64,000 nt of DNA, taken from NCBI RefSeq assembly GCF_037975245.1, contig NC_092564.1, positions 17,781,984-17,845,983 on the forward strand, in the 5' to 3' direction. How positions within the stretch are numbered: position 1 is the stretch's first letter; the number at the start of each line of letters is the position of its first letter. Positions 1 through 14,654 of this stretch are shown here, one piece after another. This stretch comes from Apostichopus japonicus. Its lineage: Eukaryota > Echinodermata > Holothuroidea > Aspidochirotida > Stichopodidae. A program made the translations under genes and the position numbers. The notes below the pieces were generated by a model. That model saw nothing but the letters and a program-made list of their open reading frames with translations, was not told the DNA's origin and made no database searches.

Positions 1-822
<822 letters not shown>

Positions 823-1165
823 AAAAAACTAGTTACATGATGGCAAAGCATCCCGATGTATCGTGTTGTATACCTTCTATTGACTATCCGGACTGATTGA
901 CTTTTATAGAGGTTTGTGTTGCGGAAACGTCGTTCAGTGAACACGCTTTGTTGGCGGATACATGCAATTAGCCTTGACGGAATGTGGCACGTTCTTTCTG
1001 ACAGATTGTTTTACTATTCAGATAAATTTGAATGTTAAAAATCATTCTCCCCCCCCCCCCCCCACCAGTTAGGGTTAATCTTTCATATATGTATATGGAA
1101 AACTTAAATAAGTAGGTCACTACACGTGTAATCATTTTGATATCATTTATGCTAAACTAAATGTG

Positions 1166-1166
<1 letters not shown>

Positions 1167-1254
<88 letters not shown>

Positions 1255-1271
1255 GTATATACATACATACA
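1167..1271. repeat. (TA)n microsatellite with TG/CA edges
   Basis: Pure TA to about 1237, then TA interrupted by TG and ending in CATA repeats. Confidence 0.97.
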
Positions 1272-4199
1272 TTACAAACTTAAAACCTTGATTAACTGAA
1301 ATTAATCTTGATTATACTCAAACTAACGAGGCTGGCATTGGTATGGCATGTTTGTTCCTATTAATACTTAGTCAGGCCAACAAGATATTTGTATATAAAT
1401 ATGCCAAGTTAGGCTTAATGTAAATATATATAATATCATATCATAGTTTAAGTCATATAAGGATACCCTATCTTACGACTATGTTAATCATAAATGTTAA
1501 ACTTTCCCCTGAAAACCTAACAGTTACTCCACTAAATTATTTTCGTATCGGCAATCTAAGTATTATATCCTTTATGATAAGTGTACATTTTTGACAACGT
1601 TAGGCTACTTACAAATTTGAAAGATAATGAAAGACAAGAAAAAACTGTAAAAGACTGCATTTTTTTTTGTCTGTTTTTTTTCCAGTTTGTCTTTGCATCA
1701 CATCCTGCAAGGATCGAAACAATAAGCCCTCTAACTTTTATCAAAAGTTGAAATCATGGTCTACTATATATGTTGATATGATCTTATTAGTATTTTTATT
1801 TCTTTCAAATAGTGCTTATTATAAAGGCGAACGATTAACAAAACGATTTTAAGGAGTTCATTACATGATAACCGTATATTGGTAATCCCATCAAACTGGT
1901 ATTTCCAAAACGGAAGACATATTTGTTGTTTGTTACAGTAAATCTACGCATTAAGCAAGTAAAAGTCTATCATGTGTTTTGAAAAAAATGAATCATAACC
2001 GAGGATTTTGGTTAACGTCTATTTGTGTCTTCGAGCACTGACTGACGGTGGATTATCTACTTATACTATATATCCACAAGTAAATAAACCGACGAAAGTA
2101 CAGTATTTGCATTTCCAGGGGTGTGTTTTCCTTACAAAGCCCGCCTTCCACCCCCACCCCCACTTCCCTCTCGTACCCTCCACTCCTGACGACGATTTTA
2201 TTTCACAAACAATATATTTGTTCATATTTATCGTTTGTCAACGCATTTGCTTCACAAACTAAAACAAAAAAAACCATATTTAATGCCAAACATGTTTCAA
2301 TAATTCTGTCCTAAAAGTTAGGTTCTAATCAGAGGCTGTACATGATTTCCATGTAGCCTATACTCATTTCCTGATAAGTAATTATATTTACTAGGTAACG
2401 GATACGTATTGGTGGTTAAATGCTCTCCAGGCACCCTGACACATTATAGATTAAATACTTGAACTTTTCACCTGACTTGTCTATCAATTGACACTTTCTA
2501 GAACCCGTAATTAACTACCGGTTCGTGTTGTTTATAATATCTGGATATATAGTTACATAGAAAGAATCCTGTTTGCCGAGAAATGGGAAATCAATTATTA
2601 AAATATCTGAAAGTTACGTGCAGTCATGACGGCATATTTTATTTCTCACATTTCTTTGTCATTCTAAAGTAATATCAAAATGTACTTAGAAACCTATTAC
2701 GATGCCAGAATGTCGATTAAGCAGTTAAAGGAAACTGTAATTTTCTTGTATTCATTGTTTTTGGTCACTGTCCTTCGTGTATGGAATGTCATTATAACAC
2801 TAAATGTGCAACAATGTAGGGCAACTTTAGCTTCCATTTTTTTTATTAAATTTCCTTTGTCTTTCTTTGTTCTTTGTTTTAAAGGATACATTTAGCCGAA
2901 ATCAAAAGCCAGATGAATTTAACCCCCCCCCCCCCTCCTCCCCATTCTCTCGTCCCCGCCAAAGCAATCTTAGCAATTATTTTAATCCCAAGTCCAACTG
3001 CTTATCTAACCTCTGTTTCACCTCGAGTCCCTTTGGGAATACTTTCTACAAAATAATAATAATAATTGCGGTAGAGTGATTCAAAGTAGCCTATTGCGCA
3101 TATTCTTCTCGTTATTTTTTTACGGGCATTTCCAAAGTCTATGAATTTTTTTTTTTTTTTAAGTGAACGTTACTTAAATAATAGATGACCGCTCGCTTTA
3201 ATTGACGCGAAAGATGTCATAAAGAATATAACCATTTACGCAGCATAAATTAAAGTGCAGTTTGAAAAGAGTTGTGATTGCAAAGCAAAAACATACGCAA
3301 TTGTCAAATTCAAGGTTAAGTAGTCTCTTTTGAGATAACACAATAGCACACACACACACGCATCTGTGCGTAGAGATGCGCGTGTTATAGTTATTGTGTC
3401 GTAGGTAAAGACAAGCATACAGGATTGTGACGTCATAGACGAATGTTAAGCGGATTACGAATTTTGGAAGTCTCTTAGCGGCGTTCGAGATTTCGTGTAG
3501 GAAGTTTTCAACTAGTAAATCTCAAGTTTAATTGATACTGAGGCAGTAACGGTGAAATGCTGAGCACATCGGTGTTATTTTGATTGTGCAAAATGAAAAG
3601 AAAAACAAATTGAGGAAGAAATGGCGCGATTTCAAGCTGTGCTTTTGTTATGTCCTGCGTCAATTTAGTTCCACGAATGATTTCCCAACCTACATTGTAT
3701 CAACATTACCAAAATATGATTGCTAACGGTCAAAACAAAGGTGGAGGAGATTTTTTGTTCTATTTAATGAAAAGATAAACTGCACTCTCTGCATATATTA
3801 TAACATATATACTTCGATATTGAGTTTCATATCAAACGTCATCTCTTTCCCCCATCTTAACACTTAAATTGGCAATCAACATTGACCTCGCTTGATAGCA
3901 TGGAACGCCCAGAGGATACAAGATATCGCGATGTTTGGGAAAGAAAAGTCCAAGAAAAGTCCAGTTTTGTGACAGACAAGTCCTAGAAGTGTCAGGATTG
4001 AATCAGTTTTTGAGCAGATTGTACCTTAAACATACATTTTTGAAGCATTATTGTCTTTTCATATAGCCTTTGTGCGATCCGTATTGTCGTATACCCATAC
4101 ACTCCTGCAAACCCGTTCAAAGGTTACCCTTGTTTCGTTCACAAATTTCTCCACACTTTTGATAATTTGTTACATGATATATCTTATTATACATTTCAA

Positions 4200-4203
<4 letters not shown>
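1272..4203. other. Gene-free, low-complexity-dotted stretch
   Basis: Contains a C run at about 2921-2935, a T run near 3146 and a short CA repeat near 3348. Short open frames have no splice or composition support. Confidence 0.55.
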
Positions 4204-4252
<49 letters not shown>

Positions 4253-4318
4253 CACACACATATATATATATATTAATACAACATACAACATATACATATA
4301 TATATATATATATATATT
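4204..4318. repeat. (TA)n microsatellites, two blocks
   Basis: TA runs at 4204-4240 and 4294-4318, with CA/TA mixtures between. Confidence 0.95.
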
Positions 4319-4333
4319 AATACAACTTAATAC

Positions 4334-4364
4334 AACATGAAGATGTTATTAATAGGCCTTGTCG

Positions 4365-4458
<94 letters not shown>

Positions 4459-4489
4459 CGACAAGGCCTATTAATAACATCTTCATGTT
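4334..4489. repeat. Perfect inverted repeat enclosing an 82-bp (TA)n core
   Basis: The arm at 4334-4370 (starts AACATGAAGATG, ends CGTATTAA) is repeated base for base in reverse complement at 4453-4489. The whole space between is TA dinucleotide. The unit could fold into a single hairpin or cruciform. Confidence 0.96.
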
Positions 4490-7400
4490 TTTCTCCATAC
4501 TGTGACATACGGTATCGAAGCATTTATTCGTAAAGATAATGAATCTTGCATTTGACTTTACATACTCTAAGAGTATAGATGAAAGTGAAAGTTATATAAG
4601 CAACATCGACAGACCATTCCGATATGGATCTGGGTTTATTCCTTTCACGGTCGTAACATTGGTGATATGAATTGTTACTATGGTATTATTGATTACCCTC
4701 CTTAGTTGATCGGTCTTTTGTGGGGCGCCAAAAACAATAACCAGAAGTCATAATCAAAAATATGTATGACATTGTAACATTTGTATAGTAAAAGGTTTCA
4801 ATAACAAACGGACATTTTATTCCGTTTTCCACGGCATGTTGATTGTATGAATTCGGTTTAAAAAAAGTTGAGTTTTTATACAATTGTCAATTTGGACATG
4901 AGCAAGGAATAAGTGGAAGATGAGAAAGAGAGAAAAAAGAAAAAAGGGAAAAGTAATAGTTAGAAAAATAACACTATAGAAAGCGTTTACCGTAAAAGCG
5001 TAAAGCTTGAAAATTTCATCCCGAGAGAAGATACAAAATGCATGACATAATGGTTTCCATTTGGGTGAAAATCTGCGAGTGCGTGTATGCGTGTGCGTGT
5101 TTGTCTATGTGAGGGTGAGGTGGGGTGAGGTGGGGGTTGGGGTGGATGAATATCTCTTGCAATAGTACAACCGTTACTCTCATTTTTCCCTAAAAATTAT
5201 TAATTATAGTTAAATGTAGTCAACGTGAATTACGAAAAGTCTGCATATCCCAACATTATTTTGTTGACTTTATCATTAGTTAGTTCTGAGTCCTCTAAAT
5301 TTTGCGAGCAAATAAAAAAAAAAAAGTTAACAAAATGAAAATCACCGCTTAAAAGAAAACAAGTTTCATTGTAGTGTCTTTTTCATTCATAATATTAAAT
5401 TATGAAAGGGGTCATAATTTGGGGGCAAGGAACTTCCTGATCGATATAATGAGATTGCATAGTATACCAAATTCCATTGCCGACAATCTTGGCAGCGGCT
5501 AGTTTTTTTCGTGCTATTATAAAACACATAGTATAAACGTTTATCGGGAACGATGGTTTGATCCATAACATCCAGTGATATGAAATGCACTTTCTGAGAA
5601 AAGAATTGGAAATTAGCAAAATATTGAAACCTGAATTTAACATCCAATGAACACTAAGGGTTTTGCAACAAAAGTCCAAATCTGCTCCATGCATGGAGTA
5701 TATACCCTTAGACAATACATGAATTTTAATATTAATTTTTGTGCTGGTGTTTCATAATCGTCATTTGCAATGCATATGCATCTGCCGTTTAAGTTGCAAA
5801 TCATATTCATATTTCTAACGGAAGTGGTACTCTGAAAATTCAAAACAAGTCATCATTTAGAAGCGGATCACGATTTTACACTTGATTATAAACGGTGCTG
5901 AAAATATAACATCCTTAACTGACCTTTCGAAGCATTTATGAAAGATGCTTCAAATCGGAGAAACCGTGAAATGATGAGAACACAAATAGATCATTAAGAT
6001 ATGTTTTTCATTTTGTTGCTCAGTGGGTTGGTCAATCGCAATCGTTACACAATGAATGCAGCTGCGAAAAAACATATACGTACTATGCCTTCTGCTGTAC
6101 GGTGTCTATACGTATACTACCGTCGGGCAGATGGTTATATATTTTTTTTCTGTAGTATACTCGCGGTCCATGTGAGTGATATTGTCCAATTATATGCGAG
6201 TATTTGACGCGATGTATATTCAGATGAAACTGTGTAGTGTGACCTATAGGTATATTGGTTGTGCACGTGTCATTTATACCCTTACGTAATAACGTGTGCT
6301 GTGTATTTAATTACATGCACCCTAGCTACGAGATTTCTCCCGTCTGCACACAAATTGAAACGCTTCGAATCAAAACAGGTATTAACGTACTTCACGTACT
6401 GTTATGTGAACCTATATTTCTAAACGATCTTTGTTCACCTGTTGTTAATGAGTACACAACACATGACGTCACTGGAGATAATGCTCATATGAATTAGTCA
6501 ATTAACTCTCATGAGTTAAGAGTAAAAACAGAAAATGTCGCGTGTAGAAGGAAAATTGGCATTGCTAGTGTTCGAAAGATGCTTAACTGCATTGTGAATG
6601 ATTCTGTTGTAAACTGAGAAAATATCACCATACATACATGGTTATAGGGAGCAGAGATTTCATAAAAGTACCACCCGCGGTTATCTTTCATTGGGAGGTG
6701 AAACACGTGACCAGATTGACCGGGAAGATGTGTATAAACATCAACGATATGTATGTATATTGTATTATGAGGATATTAATGCACATGGTTCCTTTTTTTT
6801 TGTGTTTAAAGAAAAGTCACTCCATATCGAGTATGCACAACTTGATCCTCTCTCAACCCAAGTGCCCTTATATCGAGACAGTATAACCCTGTGATCACAA
6901 CGGTAATTCCGTTGGAAAGTGAAATATATGCTAAACACATGATTTGGTTTAGAGGTTGCTGGGCGAGCTAATGCGTGTTTACTGTGCGATGAGAAACTAT
7001 ATATACCCACACATGATGGAGATTGAAACCACGTGACTTTCGCACCGACCAAAGTGAATAACTAAACTAAGCATTTATCAAATTAAAGTGCTTTCATCAC
7101 TTTCTGAAGCACTGGACATGGTCCACCGTATCAACACCATCAAACACTGTACTAAGATAACACTAAGATAACATCAAGGAAGAAAGACCCTGTAAATTGA
7201 CTGAAAATTGTGTCAAAAATTTGCTTTCATTTTTACTTTTCAATTTTGTTTAAGGAGTGTCGATGGATTATTGTATAGGGCGACCTTTTAAGTTGTTAGT
7301 ATGTCCTTTATCTCAAATGTCATCTACTAACATCGAAACATAAAAAACCTCCTTTGCGTCAGTGAAAACCTTGCAACTTACTTTTTTGCCGCATTTGAAT

Positions 7401-9372
7401 TGATTATTTCGATTCGGTCCTGCATGTTTATATTACAATTTTCATCTTACATCGATATGGTGTGATTTTCTAGAAGTATGTCTCGTTAATGCGCATTAAA
7501 CTGATATATTTGTTTTGTTTGGCTCAGAGAGGTTGCCAGTCTTCTTATTAGAGAGTGAAACACCATTTTTAGGAAGGGCGGTCGTTCATGTTTGATTACC
7601 CAAATTTTATCTGATCTGATTATATCGTTTCATATCATATGACTAAGGCATCGTTATAGTTATTACCTTTGAAACATACAGTCGGTATATACACGTCAAA
7701 TGCCTTTGCATGACAATCATCATATATGACGTGATTTTGCTATGTAATTTTATTTTAACTTTCAACGGTACGAGTTTGACGTAGCCCGTGTCGCCGTTAC
7801 CTCTTCACCGGAAATATATTAAAAGATGAAATATAACAAATTTTAGCTTTGATTGAAGTTGACAAAAAAATATTTCAAATGAAAGAAGAAATATCGGCAT
7901 ACTATCTCTGGGAATATTATATATTAGATTTGAGAAAGGATTTCGATATTTCAACCTTTCTAGAATATGAAAATTATCCCACTATGAGTTTGCCATGACA
8001 TCACTAGCACATATCAAGTTTATTTGGTTCTCCCCACTCCCCCCCTCCCCTCCGCCAAGGAAAAAAAATTGCTATGAATTAGTAATTATCACCAAGAAAC
8101 GTGTTCTCTGCTAAGTTACGCTTCTAGCCAATATACCTGAGATTAATCTATTTTTAACTGAGTTAGCAACTTAATAATCACATTCAAATGAAATTATAAA
8201 TGATACCGAACTGTTCAAAACTGTTAATTCTGCTTGAAAAAGAAGAGGGTAAAATCGACCTCGAAAGTGGTTTTCCTTCTTTGAGGTATTGAAAGAATTT
8301 AAGCAATTACATGTGGTTAATTCTGTAGTTTCATCTTATCATGGCCTCGTCTTTTCTTTTGTTTATCATTCTGAAATATGACGGTTTGTAATGAAACGGA
8401 GGCGCTGGTGTTTAAATCTTTGTTGTTTCACATTGATGACTCCATTTCCCATAAGGCAAAGGTCGAACATATCCAATCCAATCCAAGAGCAAAACAATAA
8501 AAAGACAAAGTTAAAAAAAAAATTTTTTTTTTTACTGTCAGTTGTGGAACTATATGACGTCATAATGACATCACTCCTGTTTGCTCGGAAGTTCACTGAA
8601 GGTACAAATTGTAGGTATTTCAACAATGACTATTTTAAGATCGCAATGTACGAATTGTTTGCAATTTTCAACGTGATTCTTCGTATATTACTAATTCTTT
8701 TCATTACCCAAAATGAAACCAAAACAACAAGAAGAATTTTCCTCTGGATATTTGTTTTAAAGTTAACGCGTACATGCCAGTTATCGAAAACCTTATAAAC
8801 AGTTTAGCATTCACGCCAGGTTGTTTACTTGTGAAAATATATTGTCAAATAAAAATGCCATATTTTTCAGACATAATATATGCAAGGTTCATGCTTCATG
8901 ATGGAAGTTAAAATGGTTTCACCGCTGAACATCAATTTCGAAGTGAAGTTTTTGATATTTAATCTGAATTTATTAGTCATTTTTGCTTTAAGCTGGTAAC
9001 TAAACCAAACTAAGCCTCTTATTATTGACCACCCGTTTTTAAAATTCTCTCTTTTTCGTTCTTTCTGGTCACTGCTAAATGAAAGAAAAAAATGTTCAGT
9101 TTTAAATACTTGGAATAACTTAAGAAACTTACGACAGCAGTCTGTATTTTAGATACATGATCAATCAATCATTCTGTGTTGCTTCAACCAAATAATATCC
9201 AGACTTCATATTAAGTACATTATAGAAGTGATCTTCAGTCAGGCTTTATTGCTATTATATATAATATTAAATGATGTGTTATTATCTCTTAGGTATTGAT
9301 GCTTTAAACCTGATGTGATTTTCTATTCTTAATAATACAATATTTTTAATATCCTTTTAAGTATTCTATATA
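4490..9372. other. Gene-free stretch
   Basis: A GGGGTGAGGTGG-type G-rich tract lies at about 5110-5145 and A/T runs near 8512-8534. No coding exon, RNA gene or recognised repeat was found. Confidence 0.55.
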
Positions 9373-9423
9373 TGGCCCTATATATAGGCCCTATATATAT
9401 AGGCCCTATATATATACATATAC

Positions 9424-9494
<71 letters not shown>
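9373..9494. repeat. TAGGCCC mini-repeat running into (TA)n
   Basis: Three copies of a GGCCCTATATATA-like unit (9373-9410), then CATATA and pure TA to 9494. Confidence 0.93.
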
Positions 9495-9500
<6 letters not shown>

Positions 9501-10220
9501 CTGTAAGTGGTGACCATACTGAATTGGTAATATGTAATGCTACTCATCCAAGCAAACATACGAACAAAGAGAAGCAAACGTAAAATATGAAGACGTGTAG
9601 ACAAATGAAACTAGTTGAAATGGGGAGAGAAGATACAAAAAAATTCAGTATAGTGCAAATCAGTTATGTGTTGTATATCTGAATAGAGACTATTAACCAA
9701 ACATGAAACGGCTCAAGTAGGAACATTTGGAAACCCTCTGTTTCTGCTTTCATGGTCAGCACAAAAAAAAAAAAAAAAAAAAAAATGATTTTGTTAGTCT
9801 AATTCTAAAAAATCGAAAAAATTCCTCGTGGATAAGTATTTTCATTTCATATTATGAGAAGATGGTATGATTTTTTTATTGAAACCAGACGCATTGGATA
9901 AGCCGGTCGTCTAACTTGATTGCGTTTATTCGTTTGGAACTGGCCTACTTCTGCCTGACGCAATAGATCAATACCAACAAAATTTGTGATGATACGTTTA
10001 ACGGCTCATCAGAAAGGGAAAAGAGAAATGCTACTGACCAAATTATGTAGGTCATATAGATGAAATACTAACTATATTAAATGTGAACGTTGAATCGCAA
10101 CGACATGGTTAATGTAATGAATTATTTCGAATAGGCTAAACGCGCTGATGTGAATAGATGCCCTTGCCCTTGCCCTTGTTATAGATTGTCGATTTGGACT
10201 TGAATGCGTAAATACAGTCA

Positions 10221-10440
10221 GATGTCTTCAGTGGTCCAATGTAGAGATGTATACTTTTATGGACTGGTGCAATGTAAACGAAGATGTCTCCAGTGGTCCA
10301 AGGTAGAGATGTAGATTTTTATGGACTGGTACAATGTAAATAAAGACGTCTCCAGTGGTCCAAGGTAGAGAGATATACTTTTATGGATTGATGCAAGTGT
10401 AAAATTAGTGCCATATACTTGTAAGGATAGATGCCAAAGT
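10221..10440. repeat. Tandem repeat, about 62-bp unit
   Basis: GATGTCTCCAGTGGTCCAA starts units near 10221, 10282 and 10345, each with a following TTTTATGGA(C/T)TG; a fourth partial unit follows. The units are diverged. Confidence 0.85.
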
Positions 10441-11023
10441 GTAGTAAAGTGTCTCCAAGATTTAGACTTAACAAGTTTAAATGAATTGGCGTGATAGTCA
10501 CTTAAAGTCCATACCGATGAAATATGCCTATAACTTTTCAGCTCTGTGCAGCGACATTTGGTTGGTTATTTTAAAATTAGGTGCATTTTAATATACCTAT
10601 ACTTATGTAGGATAACAACTACACAACACAGTTGTTATATATATATACCTTGAAACATGATGATACAGTATATAGCACTCAAGACTAATATTCATATATA
10701 ACGCTAGAGAACGTCGTAGAAACAAAGCACGGATGTTACACATATTATATATTTGACATTGTAATTGCTTTCAGTAATAAAATGATTCGTGTTTGTATCC
10801 TTATTATGTCATTAAGATGAATCATTATAAGCCACAAATGTGACTGAAGTACATACAATCATGTTTGGTCATTTCTCATGATTTCTTGTTTGGTTTTGAT
10901 TATTATTTCGGCCTCGAGTTTGCTATACATTTTACTTCATTATTTGAAGACTAAGATTTGGTTTTGAACTCCACATAAAATCTACTTGCCGTTCATTTTG
11001 TATAAGTGATTTTTAGCTTGCAG

Positions 11024-11227
11024 GTAAGAAGAGCGGAATCATTTGGTGTCCCAACCCAAAGGCCCCATATCTCAAAACATTTGTATAAATTTAGTAACAA
11101 CGTCAACATTTCATCTCTCCCTAGAGAGTATCTGAAACGCCTGTTTGATTTCGAAAGCGGCTGGACTCCCATGACTCCTTTAGCAGGCTATGTCAACTAT
11201 TTCCTTTCGCAAAGGGACCTCAAATAA
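11024..11227 (+). other. Possible terminal coding exon, not recognised
   Basis: A 67-codon open frame follows an acceptor-like TTTTTAGCTTGCAG and ends at TAA. The reading (for example SLPREYLKRLFDFESGW and TPLAGYVNYFLSQRDLK) has balanced composition, unlike most frames here, which are simple-repeat translations. However, the first bases (CAG then GTAAGA) also form a perfect donor, so the boundary is ambiguous. No family was recognised and no partner exon found nearby. Confidence 0.25.
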
Positions 11228-11439
11228 TCGTAAATACTCATACGGGTATATGAACAAATAGAACTGGCACTATGTTTTGTCTTATTATCACAATTGATTA
11301 GATAAAGCTGAGATCAGGACGTGGTACACTCGAACGAAAGATAAACAGTTTTATTCCGATTTACTTCCGCCCCTTTCATGTTCCCAGGCCTCATATTTAA
11401 AATTCACATTTATGTCTCTATTTTGCGTCAGAAGAGTGA

Positions 11440-11559
11440 AATACGTTCACAATTTTGTCTTCAAAAGCTTTCATTACTATATACTTTTTAAATTGAAAAA
11501 AAAATATGCTCAAGGGGGGCGGTCGCCCCCTTCGCCCCCCCCCCTTGGCTACGCGCCTG
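11440..11559. mobile_element. Truncated hAT-like element flanked by 8-bp repeats
   Basis: The right end reads CTTGGCTACGCGCCTG, i.e. a CAGGCGCGTAGCC terminus in reverse. The 8-mer AAGAGTGA lies directly after it (11560-11567) and also at 11432-11439. The left terminal repeat is absent, so this is either a deleted copy or the left 8-mer is coincidence. Confidence 0.5.
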
Positions 11560-11567
11560 AAGAGTGA

Positions 11568-14050
11568 CATGAGAGACCACTCAACAAAAGGAAAAATAAT
11601 TTGGTTACAGTGATGATGTGGTTTCCATGTTATATTTTTAACTCCTGTTCGTGCTGATAGTCGACTCTTTCTTTTCTAGTCGATTTTTGTTTTAGGATAA
11701 CCTCTTTTTTTTTAAATTAGAGTTACCGCTGAATTCTTATCTCATTTTAATCAACAAGCAGTGATGAGAGAAAACTATAGTCAGGAAACAGTTCGTTCGT
11801 TGATGGCATTGTAGATCAACATTACGCAACCATTATGTATTGAATTCGTGTAAGGTCATAATAAACGGAACAGTGATATGTTAGCAAAGATTAAAAACAA
11901 TAGTTCAAACATAATTCACAAACATAATGCGGTTTCTGATATGTAAGTGATAAATATAATTTAAGTATCCCAGCGATTTAAATTTGCATTCAGTTATTTA
12001 TTGATGTCGTCGTTGTGTTATATATATGTTGTACAAATTATGATTATACTTCCATTTTCATAACCTCGAAACAGTAGAATGGAACATAAATGTAAGCAAT
12101 TTTTCACCATGATGAAATTGACTGTAGAACTATAGTTTATTGTACAAAACTTTGAACAGCATTGAACCAATTAAACAAGTGAAGTTCATTAGAAACATTT
12201 TTAATCATTTGTTGCGTGTGTGTCGGTGTGTAGGCATCAATTTATCAAATCGTTCCAGGGTAAAGTATTCACCAATCTGAAGGGATAAAGAAGGTTTGAT
12301 TAAAATTGAACAATCTAACACGCCGTCATTGATTATGTTCCTGCAGCAAATGAAGGTTAATAAGCAGTTTTTGATGAAATCGTTAAGTTTTTCAAGTATT
12401 AATCATAGCCTGCATAAGTGACAAATAACTTAGAAAACCTCAAAAACTTTAGACTTGACTCTTGATATGTTTTACGTATCAAATAGCAGGAAATTTATGA
12501 AAGTCAATTCAAATAACTTTATTAAAAGGCAGTCCATCAAAGAAGACTTTGGCCTTTTTTTACGTAAATCTAGGACTCTGAATTCATGCTCTGGATGTAC
12601 AATTAACGTAGTTCGTGACGAAGCAGCTCCTATTTTCAGCTTTTTGTAAAAATAGCCGCGGATTCATGCAGGTAATTTGGTTATGGTTTGATAGTTACCC
12701 TTGAAACGCATTATATGAATCTTTAATGGAAGTTTCTCATGAATGTTTCTGAAAGCAATAGAACAAAATATTTGTATATTACCCTTGAGGCATCTGCATA
12801 ACATCAGCAACAAATCATTAGTTGAAGAAATATTGGATGTATTATATATCATTTGTCGATGAAAATGATGTCCTTACCTAATCGAAAAAAATGGTTCATA
12901 TATGTATATAAATATACATATGGATTGATTTTCAAACAATTTCATATATATATGCTTTATGGAATGTGACTTGGAATAATCTTTCATGCAATCCATGCCA
13001 TCATCACTTGCCATACGTTTCTCATTTCAAAATTTATCCTAAAAGTTCTCATGCGAGATAGGTCATGCATATAATATGTTTATAAGGATGTTTAACTTAG
13101 AGGGACATATTTGAACGTTCCATCTCAAACCAACGACAAGGATATTTGTTTTCTGTTGTTATAATATTAATTAAAGAGAAAAGAACAGTTTAACAGTCTG
13201 CAAAGGATAAACGAACTTTGAAATGTCAATTTAAAATAGTATTTAATATGTTAAATTGCAAAGTTATATTTGATACTGTAAAGCAGAATATTGCTACTAT
13301 ACACATAACGATGTGTCTTTTTTTTATTCCTTTTAGCAGTATATAAAATATAGACACATATTGTAAAGCCTATTCCACAATACTATTTAATAATATAGTG
13401 TGATACATACTGTCTTACCAGAACGGACAAACCCGTATTTGCCATATATACTTGTACATAACTAAGGTTATAACCATTATTCATTGTGTGGTTTCACGAT
13501 GCATGTTATATATGAGGATGAACTCACCGTAGTGCAAAGAATCATATAGGTTTTATAATTCCTTTACGCATTTAACAGATCGATTATGCTTCACATGGTT
13601 TCATATCATGTATACCCGAGTATATATGTTTCATAAAGCGTAACATTATGTTTGGTTTATGATATATTATAATACATAGAATTATAAGCTACATAATAAC
13701 TATATGCATATTCGCACAATAGCATCAGTACGTTTTCATATCATATGATGAAACTGTGTGGTTCTTAAGACTTATTGTAAATAATATCCAGGATTTTTAA
13801 TCAAGCCATTCAAATCACAAATAGTCAGTTTATCACCTTATATTAGCTATATAGAGAATAATAGGTATCATGGCGTGTGTGTGTATTTGTTTTATTAAGT
13901 CTATATATATATGCATTGGGGTATAATAAAGTTGATTAATTTTTTCGAGCAACCCTTAAAACAGTTTTAATGTTTTTATCTTCTACAGAAAGGGTATTTC
14001 AGCAATACGTGAAGCGACAAGGAGCCCTGCATCAATGTAAGTAAATATAC

Positions 14051-14051
<1 letters not shown>
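11568..14051. other. Gene-free AT-rich stretch
   Basis: Only short open frames without splice support. Nothing recognised. Confidence 0.5.
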
Positions 14052-14132
<81 letters not shown>

Positions 14133-14136
14133 TTAT
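14052..14136. repeat. (TA)n microsatellite
   Basis: Pure TA with two AAT interruptions near the right end. Confidence 0.97.
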
Positions 14137-14571
14137 ATTCAACAGTCTTTTGCAGTGACTTTGCGCTTCTCATTTCTCTTGAATGTCAAGGACTGAATTA
14201 TAACAGATTTCTTGGTCCGTTGAAGAATATGATAGCTTTCATCATGTTGTTCACTTCTGTCACAGTTAGATGCACTGGTAGTTCGTATGGTCGCATTGAT
14301 AACGATCTTTGCTCGGTATTGAGATAAAAGTGCAGTATTTGTATAGTGTTTTCAGACGCAACAAAAATGTGACGTGAGAAAGATATACACATTCCCATTG
14401 ACTTGTTATGACTTTTTAACGCCGATAAATAATGTTATCATTATTGTTGTATAGCTGGTTTTTTAATGGTGTTGTTGTTTATTGGTATTGTCGTTGCTTC
14501 CCGTATTCTGTTTTTTTGCTCTTGTTTATGTATCATTGTTCTGGACCTTTCCGTTTCCGTCTCCTGATCCA

Positions 14572-14654
14572 GGTCTTTCCTCTTCCTCCACTTCCTCCCC
14601 TTCCTCCTCTTCCTCCTCCTCCTCCTTCTCCTCCTCCTCCTCCTCCTCCTCTTC
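14572..14654. repeat. (CCT)n imperfect trinucleotide repeat
   Basis: TCC/TCT trinucleotides produce artificial proline-, serine- or arginine-rich frames on both strands. Confidence 0.95.
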
